From Dactylellina haptotyla (taxonomy: Eukaryota; Ascomycota; Orbiliomycetes; Orbiliales; Orbiliaceae): a stretch of DNA of 64,000 bases. This document shows, piece by piece, positions 56,535 to 64,000 of this stretch; the stretch's first letter is position 1, and each line of letters opens with the position of its first letter. The translations under genes and the position numbers were made by a program. The stretch is from positions 2,170,001 through 2,234,000 of the forward strand of contig CM062388.1 in assembly GCA_031310005.1 (NCBI GenBank), read 5' to 3'. The notes below the pieces were generated by a model. It worked only from the letters and a program-made list of their open reading frames with translations, was not told the origin of the DNA and made no database searches.

Positions 56535-57976
56535 GCTCGCTCTTCAGCTAAGATTTATAAAATTCGGAAAATGAAAAAATGCGTATGCGGTTAGAGAAAT
56601 CGTATATACGGAACTACAGCTTTCGATTTCTCGACTGAGCGTTCTCGCAATATATTAATATCCACGAAGTTGAGACAATTGAAATGGAGAGATTCAAGTC
56701 GATTTGATCTGGGGGCTTTTGAGGATTCTGCATCCCTGTACAGCTTACCTAAGCTCAAACTTTTTTCAGCCTTTTTGGGGCGACACGTCAGCAATATAGA
56801 AATGCTTCTACCACAGTCTTTTTTGTTTTCAGGCAAGATTCGTTCCCTGTGGCGAATGCATTGCATCGTACGTTATGCAAAATTATAATTGTGTTGGCGC
56901 TGACGGTGATCTGTTAGGGAAACAACTCAAGATGTGGTACATCTATTACCACCAAGGAAGTTGAGCTACAACGGATGATGATTGGGTAGTGACACTTTAC
57001 TAGCGGCTTTCTTTGAGGTTTTATATAGCCTTGGCATTTGCTTGGCTGAGGCCACGCACCTTCCGTCATTTGCAATGCAATGTTTGCCAAAATTCAGGAG
57101 CATTTTGCTAGGAGAAAGATGCGGGTGCAGGGATGGTGATATACTTGAGAACGAGCTCTGAGGTATCGGGTACTATGAAATTTCAAACACCACAACGCAA
57201 ATGCGGCGAGCGAACATATCAAGCTTCATGACACTTCAGATTCATAGCATCGCAATTGCTCGACAAATTTGTCTATAAATCCTCCAAACTTTGGCCTATT
57301 TTAGCTCGTAAATCAACAACCAATACTCACACAAACCATCATTTATTACAATATCATCCCCGCCCATTTTGTACTACTCTATCATATATATACCATCCAA
57401 TTGACTAAGCGTATTGCCAAATCGATTGCTATTGCCATTCTTGTTTCTACTTATATCCGCGTTGTCTTTTTTATTCTTCTCTCTATCTCTGTTGTTATTT
57501 CTATCAGTCTTGTGGTTTCTCCTCTTGTCTGCTTTTTCTATTTTATTTGATCGTTTTTGTTGCTTTGCCGATTAAATTGCTCTTACCGTCATTCTTGCCA
57601 ATATTCTTGCACGTCGTTAACGCGATTCAATAACCTCTATTTTTTGAGTTTCGTATCGCTATTGCTGTTGCTATTACTATTACTATTGCCGCCACTGCTA
57701 TTGTTCCTGTGCTTTTCTGATTTCATTGTGCTCCTTCTTACCTCGCTTAAAACCGTTCAAGTGAACCAAAAAACAAGTAGAAAAAAGGAAAGAAAGAAAA
57801 AAGAGAAAATAATAACATTAAAAAAAATAAAGAAGTCTATAGGATAAAATACAAAAGTTAAGGTTGAAAGTAAAAAGAGAAGAGAAGAGAAGATAATAGA
57901 AGAGAACCTCACAGCATATTACGAAAGAATCTTACCAAATAGCAAAAAATATATTTCATCAATAACCAACACAACA
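56535..57976. other. Divergent intergenic region with pyrimidine and purine tracts
   Basis: About 1.4 kb between the divergent Clr5-ankyrin and dynamin-like genes. 57340-57770 is pyrimidine-rich on the plus strand; 57770-57960 switches to purine-rich. Frames here are low complexity. Confidence 0.5.
57430..57910 (+). repeat. Polypyrimidine tract followed by polypurine tract
   Basis: Includes TTGCTATTACTATTACTATTG-type trinucleotide runs (57663-57690) and a GAAAGAAAGAAAA / AGAAGAGAAGAGAAG stretch (57778-57905), ending some 70 bp before the dynamin-like start codon. Pyrimidine-then-purine leaders are common in strongly transcribed fungal promoters. Confidence 0.7.
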
Positions 57977-60659
57977 ATGGAGTCAATGATGAATGAGCAA
58001 TTTTTTGCTAATGTCGGGATCGATAGCGAAGGGAGTCGAAGCAAACTTCTGGATGCAATCGACAATATTCGTGACCTCGGAGTCGAGGGAATATCATTAC
58101 CGCAGGTAAGAATATGAACAATGGTTTTGCTGAAGGTTTAAAACTGACCAAGTGACGGCTTTGGCATTTCGTTAGATTGTGGCCCTTGGAGACCAAAACT
58201 GCGGCAAGTCTTCTTTGCTCGAAAGCATTTCGGGCATATCTTTCCCCGTAAATGACGACTTGTGCACTCGATTTGCGATACGTATCGCCCTACGGCATAC
58301 TGATGAACCTGCAGCAGTGCACGCAAGCATCAAACTTGGTCCTACTTCGCAGAAGAACTCAGCAGCTTGTGAGGAGATAAAGGCTTTTCAGCGCGAATTC
58401 AAAGTTTCCGAATTTGGACCTGGCCAGTTTCAGCATCTTATTGATGAGGTAAATACCAAATGTACTCCTAACCGTCCTAAAACTTACAAAGTGAGAATCT
58501 GTGCATTATCTAAATTACATAACTCTGATATTCCATAGGCTACCACGCGTATGGGTATCCGCGGTGCTAGCGGATCACATCGGGATGGCTCAGAGTCGAA
58601 ATTTGAGAAACGTTTCTCCGATGATATACTCGAAATCAAAGTATCAGCCAACTACCTACCACATCTTACTGTTGTAGACGTACCGGGATTGTTCTATAGT
58701 AAGCCATCTTGCTTATCATGGTTAAAGAATATCTAATGTCAACTGACAACATGAAATGGTAGATCCGGGTACGTTTCAAACTAAAGAAGATCGGAAGCTC
58801 ATCGAAGATATGATCAAGAGTTACATCAGAGAGCCAGAGAGTATCATCATGTAAGATCATTTCTGTCGCAATGCTAATTATTTATATCTCTCCGAGATAC
58901 ATAACTAATAAAGATTGAAAATCAAAGGGCCGTGATACCCGCAACGGCTGATCTCAGGAATCAACACATCCTCGACTTGGCCAGAGGTCAAGGAGGATCT
59001 GGAGACCCACAGGGGATAAGAACTGTCGGAGTGATCACGAAATGTGACATATTGAAGGAAGGAAGCGAAGATAGTGTTAGTATGTTGAAAGCCAATATTA
59101 GATTACAAAATTAATAAGAGCTTTTTTTATAACTTTAGGTTCTGAAAATCGTCGCGAATAAGGACAACGAGCTTCGACATGGATTCTTCGTTGTAAAGAA
59201 CCGTTCTAAAGATGACGTGGAGAATCTCGTTACTCCAGAAGAACGCCAGCAATCTGAAATAAGTTTCTTCAGCGAGGAGCGTTGGAAAAATATTGATCGG
59301 GAACGAGTTGGTGTCCAAAAGCTGAATGCATTTCTTACTCAGTTACTTCATGAACGGATCCGAGGCGAGCTGCCAAAAGTCGTCCAAAAGATAAGCCATT
59401 TGATAGCGGACTCAAAACATCAATTGAGTGGATTTGGAGATATTCGCAAAGACTCTAACAGCCAACGACTTTACCTAACAGTCATCGCTATGAACTACAA
59501 AGACAAAGTCAAGGTTTGGCTAGATGGCACAGGTGAAGAAAATGTGGAACGTTCCCATCCAGCCAGGATCCTCACTCACATTTACACCCTGATCAAAAAA
59601 TTTCGGACAACTATGAAAGAAAACGGCCCGTCTCGTCCATTCAAAGGACCGGATCAAAATGAGGAAGATAACACCAGTGGCAGCGACGGCCATAAAGGAA
59701 AGAATGCAGAGGACGCACCCGGAGAGAAAGTAAAGAACGCAGAGGATACGCCCGGAGATATATATAGTCTAATTCGCGAAGAAATAGACAGATCTCCAGC
59801 CAGGCTACTCCCAGGCAAGACAAATTCCGTTGTTACTGAAAAGCTTTTCCAGGAACTGGCAAAAAATTGGCGAGAGTGCGCAAAAGCTCATATGGAGGGA
59901 GCCATTTTGGCTATCAAAAGGTTTCACTCCGAGATTCTCAAGCAAGTTGTGTCGGACGAAATTGTCCGCGCCAGACTAGATTTGAACATGGAAACCGAGA
60001 TGTGCCGCAGAATCGAAGTGGCACGGTTAGAACTCAAAAAGATCATCAATGATGAACTTAGCGGCAGCCTGGACATCGAAGATGAGAGATTTTTAGAGAA
60101 CGTGACTCGTGCAAAGAGTAAGAGAGTTCAACTAAGTTTGGCGAAGATGTCGCCAACGAGCTCACAAGCACTAGCTGACCTGCTATTCGAAGTACTCACC
60201 AAGAGCAATGTTGTAACTGGCACGATTTTCAATATCCTCAACCTTGGGAAGTCATCTGGAGCTCATGAGGCTGAAAACCTAACTGAAGCAGGTCTCATTA
60301 CCCAAATTATCAAGGAAGCACTACCAAAATTCTCCGCAAACAGCGAAACAGCCAACCCCCTGCCTATAGGAACTGATGCTGCTGTTGAAGAAATACATGA
60401 TGATTTGGAAGCCTATTATCCAATCGCGCTTGAAAGGTTCATCAGCAACGTCAATAACCAAGTCATCTTTCGGGAATTACTGGGAAAGAATGGACCTCTC
60501 GGTTTGCTAGACCCTAAATATATATCGCAGCTAAGCACCAAACAACTACAAGACATCGCCAAGGAAGACAACCATACTGCCATTCAAAGATACAAACTAG
60601 AGCTAGATCTCAAGCGCGCAAACGAAGCGAAGGTCATCCTGGAAAGAATATATTCTTAA
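57977..60659 (+). CDS. Dynamin-like large GTPase (Mx/Vps1-type)
   Basis: Six exons (57977-58105, 58176-58448, 58539-58698, 58763-58850, 58928-59075, 59139-60659) give 772 residues with all phases consistent. GTPase motifs are G1 GDQNCGKSS at residues 48-56, with LESISGISFP after it; G3 DVPG near 181, in LTVVDVPGLFYN; and G4 TKCD near 254, in TVGVITKCDIL. RNQHILDLA and LKIVANKDNELRHGFFVV follow as in dynamins. A middle/stalk region with a charged insertion (NEEDNTSGSDGHKGKNAEDAP) comes next. The C-terminus ends in a GED-like helix (YKLELDLKRANEAKVILE). No PH or proline-rich domain is seen. Fungal relatives include Vps1, Dnm1 and a family of Mx-like proteins of unknown role; the short stalk and N-terminus favour the last. 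Expected to oligomerise on membranes. Confidence 0.93.
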
Positions 60660-62869
60660 GCAGTATCTAATGTTTAGCGACATGAACTGCATATCACTCG
60701 CATAATGATTCAATCCACAGACTCGAAAGAACCTCGCTCGACCCACTATCTTTCGAAGCTTTCTTTACACTTTCGACTTCTATCTAATCGTGGTCCCTCA
60801 TTTACTTGCATGCATTCGTAACACTTAAACCCGCTTTTGTTTTTATTTGTTGTGAATTCAGCCTCTTATGACATAATGCTCCTTCCGTTTCCGAAACCCT
60901 TTTTGCAACTTGATCCATCCGGATCCATGCTTACCCTCTTTATGGCGGTATTGCTGTGGCGAAAACATAGCGAATGCACGTCCTAAATTTTTGATTCTTG
61001 TCTTTCATTTGATTTTGTGTTGATTTCTTCCTAGGTTCTCTCTTATAGAGGCGAAGCTATGCAGAAACCTTCGAAACAATCCAATCAACCCCCATTCTCT
61101 TTGGAACTAGAAGCATGTTGCTACTTCCCGTTTTTATTTATGTATTTATTTTTCTATCATTAGATGCCAACCCTCCTTTGTAAAAACAATGAAAACATTC
61201 ACGCTCCTTAACTTTATCTCTTGATCATATAGAGTACCAGTAATGGATGGCCTTATTCGATTCCAGCACGGGCCAACGAGACGAGTATGAGTCTTGCTGG
61301 AAGCGTGGTGTATAATTTCGTGCTTAGATGTCAGTGACGCCAATATCTTGTTGGTTTTTTTGCAACAGTGTGCCATGCTAGCAGCATCAGAACCAGTAGC
61401 AACAAAGTCGCGTCTAATTTTAGCATGATGCTGAGTTCGCACTTCGAGACCTCGGGATGTTAATTGATCCGAACTCTAGGCTACCGTCGGCCCGCGACGA
61501 TACCGTGCAAAAATACAAATCACGGCTACATTGCTGAGAGGTTGCCAGCCTGTTGAATGAAAATCAAACGGTTTCTAAATCACATGAGCAACACAACAGA
61601 GCACCAAAAATTCCTTGAGCCAGCCCTCTCCTCTCGTCCCTTGCTTGCCCTGCCTAGTAACCAGCGCCTGGTATCGAGGCTCAATATCAAGGGCTTTCTG
61701 AACGAAGCCGAACACATGCGTCAGTTTGATCAATCGTTGAAACTATGACGGCGGGTCGTAGATTTTAACCGTCGGGGTGCATGATCATCTCAGCCGCACA
61801 AAAAGAATCGCCGACTGGGATAAAAATAACCTGACTTGGTCTCGCTATATAATATTGACCCGAATCCCGTTCCTCGTCCCATGCACACAATTCCGCACAG
61901 CGACTCCGGAATACGTTTCCCTGGAAGATTACGTGGAGGCTTGGCGAGCACTTGAGGACATCCACCTGCGCTGTGAGACAGCTTCTTGATCCCGCCAAAA
62001 AGCTTGATCTAACCGCCAAGTGCAAGTTCAGACGAGTGTCCTAGCGTAGCACCAGCCCAAACCCTTGCTGGAATGCCGCGCTATCGATTATTTTCGGACT
62101 CGGTGTTAGGCTACCGGGCAGAGCCACCAAACCATTCCCCTAGGCTGCCCACTCCAACCTTCATATCCGCTAGTCTTTTGATATCCTCTCATTCGCTATT
62201 TTGCACTGCCCGAGATGCGATCCAAAATACAAGCCTTTTAACGTGGAAATTAAGGAAACATGTGCCGGCTCTCGTGTCGAAAAAAAATCCCGTCGTTTGG
62301 CGAGTGCTTGGTTTCTTGATCCCGCCATTTCGGTGTGCTAGAAACAATCCTTATTGCCCCATGACAGAGCGCCAGTTTTCCAGGCACACGAGCCCAGTCC
62401 AACCCACTTTAGGCGAAAATGTGGATCCAGGTCCGTACGGGGAATGGGGGAATGGCCTGGACATTTGATTCAGCTTGATACTGTGCGCAAGCTTTATGAG
62501 CACAAACTAGAATACAACAGCTTGTGCACTGGCACTAAGGGCTCCTGACTGACCCGCCGCATTTTGCAGGTCATGAAATTATAAAAAAGAGCCCGTCGCC
62601 AAGGACACATCATTACGATTTCGAGAAATATCACACACTCCATAATACCTACCAAATTCTGAGTGTATCCGACATAAGCTCTACTTTCGAGGTTCCAAGA
62701 TCGATCAGCGGCCTGCGTCGGCTCAGAATATCTAACTAAAATTGATCACTATCAAAACCTTTTGGTACTACCGTTTGCCGAATATTTATTAATATACCTC
62801 TCGAAGCAACTCCTTGTCGTCTTCAGCTTCCTACATTCACCTGACTTAATACAATCTCGAAAATTTATA
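60660..62869. other. Long intergenic region, 2.2 kb
   Basis: The largest gene-poor stretch of the window. Frames at 61442-61146 (minus), 61557-61748, 62073-62468 (plus) and 62025-61765 (minus) show no domain and no start context of note. No transposon ends or terminal repeats could be made out by eye. Confidence 0.4.
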
Positions 62870-63814
62870 ATGGCACCAACTGTACAGCACACATATGGCC
62901 CTGGAGGCACCATGCGTCCCTATGCCGGGGCGGGTTCGACGCCGTTATATCCAATTGGTGGATCTCAATCCAATCAACCACCTACACAAACTACTCCAGG
63001 ACCTTCGGCCACGGCAGGGCCAGCACCTCCATATATGTCTCCCACTGGATCTCAAACACCTTTTGGTGGTGTCATATCGCCTCAAACACCTGTGCCGGTG
63101 TACGCACCATATATCCAAACCGAGTCACCAGAGCTCATCGCAAGACGTGAGCTGGCAGCAGTCAACTCTCAGTTACACAACCAGACGACAATACTAAAGT
63201 AAGTTCATGCCAATTTTCTAAAACATCGACAGCTAGCCGACTATATAGAACGAGTACCTAACGATATAATTGAAATCGTCAGCCATAGACTCAATGAACC
63301 CGGCGAGATCAACTCAGAAACAATCGAGCAACTACAAGAAGACATCCGCAGACTCGAAACTCACAGGGACACCCTAACCCAGCGTCTCCAGGATCTCCAA
63401 GATCCGAACAGCTACGCCTACGCTCAAGCGAACACACCATTAATGTACGCTCACGGGCCAGCCGTGGAATCCGGAGTGAACCGCCTTGGGTGGAATCAAA
63501 TCGTCGCTCTTGCAGCGAGCAATAACGCCAAAGCATTCGGACATCCGGAGGATACCAGAAAGCAGCGCTTCCTTAAATCGCGGGCTTGCAAGTGTCTATA
63601 TGTTTTTGTCTTTGCTGGGGCTATCCTTGTAGCATCCGTAATTTTTGCTTCAAAGCACCACACGTCTTCAAAAACTACACCCACTCCAACTCCTACCCCG
63701 ACCTTTACGAGCGCCACCACGAGTAGTATGATTACAAGCACGAGTATGAGCACATTCACTAGCACGAGTACCAGTGCGAGCTCCACCTTTACCCCCACCA
63801 GCACAAGGCTTTGA
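62870..63814 (+). CDS. Single-pass membrane protein with coiled coil and Thr-rich tail
   Basis: Exons 62870-63198 and 63283-63814 give 286 residues. The 84-nt intron (GTAAGTTC ... CCTAACG ... GTCAG) is in phase 2; the nearer CAG at 63232 would give a stop at once. The N-terminal 85 residues are Pro/Gly/Ser/Thr-rich. A coiled coil follows (NSETIEQLQEDIRRLETHRDTLTQRL). One membrane segment, CKCLYVFVFAGAILVASVIF, comes at about residues 215-235, preceded by KSRACK. The tail is TPTPTPT, then Ser/Thr runs, as in O-glycosylated wall-facing stalks. No signal peptide is visible, so a type II orientation with the tail outside is likely. Function unknown. Confidence 0.75.
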
Positions 63815-64000
63815 AGGCGGCAGGAGTAAATCCGGTGGTATTTCTTCGAGATTGTAGATGTTTTCTTGTTGGTATTTTCATCGGTCGGCGTTCAGGGCTA
63901 TCCTTCGCAAGTTATAAAGAAGTTTTGGAACTTTCGGGCGAGTTATTCGAATATATATTTGTAGATATCATCTGAGATTTCTGTTTCACGATTGTCGATT
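63815..64000. other. Window end
   Basis: 3' flank of the membrane protein gene; nothing else is seen. Confidence 0.4.

Noticed and set aside
61146-62548. Frames in the 2.2 kb spacer after the dynamin-like gene
   Set aside because: No domain, no splice logic; composition like random AT-balanced DNA.
1-64000. Transposons, LTR or virus-like elements, CRISPR arrays
   Set aside because: No transposase, reverse transcriptase, integrase, capsid or polymerase-like frame, no long terminal repeats and no spaced repeat arrays were noticed by eye. A full self-comparison could not be run.

Overview
The window looks like nuclear DNA of a filamentous ascomycete (Pezizomycotina). Genes are broken by short introns (about 46-90 nt, GT...CTAAC...AG), spacers are long and AT-rich, and the proteins are typical of such fungi: CBM1-tailed pectinesterase, GH27, GH55, LysM, fungal NLR (STAND) proteins, Clr5-ankyrin and BTB proteins. 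A member of Orbiliomycetes or Leotiomycetes would fit, but this is a guess from protein style. No rRNA, convincing tRNA, CRISPR array or reverse-transcriptase, viral or LTR element was seen. Exon joins were worked out by hand from splice signals and reading phase, without transcripts.

Left part (1-30 kb): a degenerate C2H2 finger gene (minus), a HeLo-like plus ankyrin gene with no NACHT (3543-5995), an MDR reductase (minus), a GH27 alpha-galactosidase (minus), a CBM1 pectin methylesterase (12092-13606), a basic nuclear-type protein, a BTB protein with a zinc ribbon, a small secreted unknown (17455-18425), a mitochondrial coiled-coil protein, a mitochondrial FAD oxidoreductase fused to a Rieske domain (22532-24663), a small cupin, a Ctr copper transporter, an ankyrin protein and a secreted unknown (29305-30416).

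Middle (31-39 kb): two secreted, cell-surface or wall-related proteins. One is a 1390-residue GH55-type protein with an unusual Cys-rich and hydrophobic C-terminal extension (31641-35938). The other is a two-LysM protein with an extra Cys-containing C-terminal domain (37254-38660).

Right part (39-64 kb): a complete HeLo-like/NACHT/WD40 NLR, a DJ-1/PfpI protein, a CorA-type membrane protein, a second BTB plus zinc-ribbon protein, a stand-alone nucleoside-phosphorylase-like protein with changed catalytic residues, a Clr5-ankyrin protein and a dynamin-like GTPase, then a single-pass membrane protein. Several of these families are the usual parts of fungal non-self recognition, so 39.4-60.7 kb reads as an accessory, immune-like neighbourhood. 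That these genes work together is inference. The plant-wall enzymes (GH27, CE8) and chitin or glucan binders (LysM, GH55) suggest a saprotrophic, plant-associated or predatory lifestyle.
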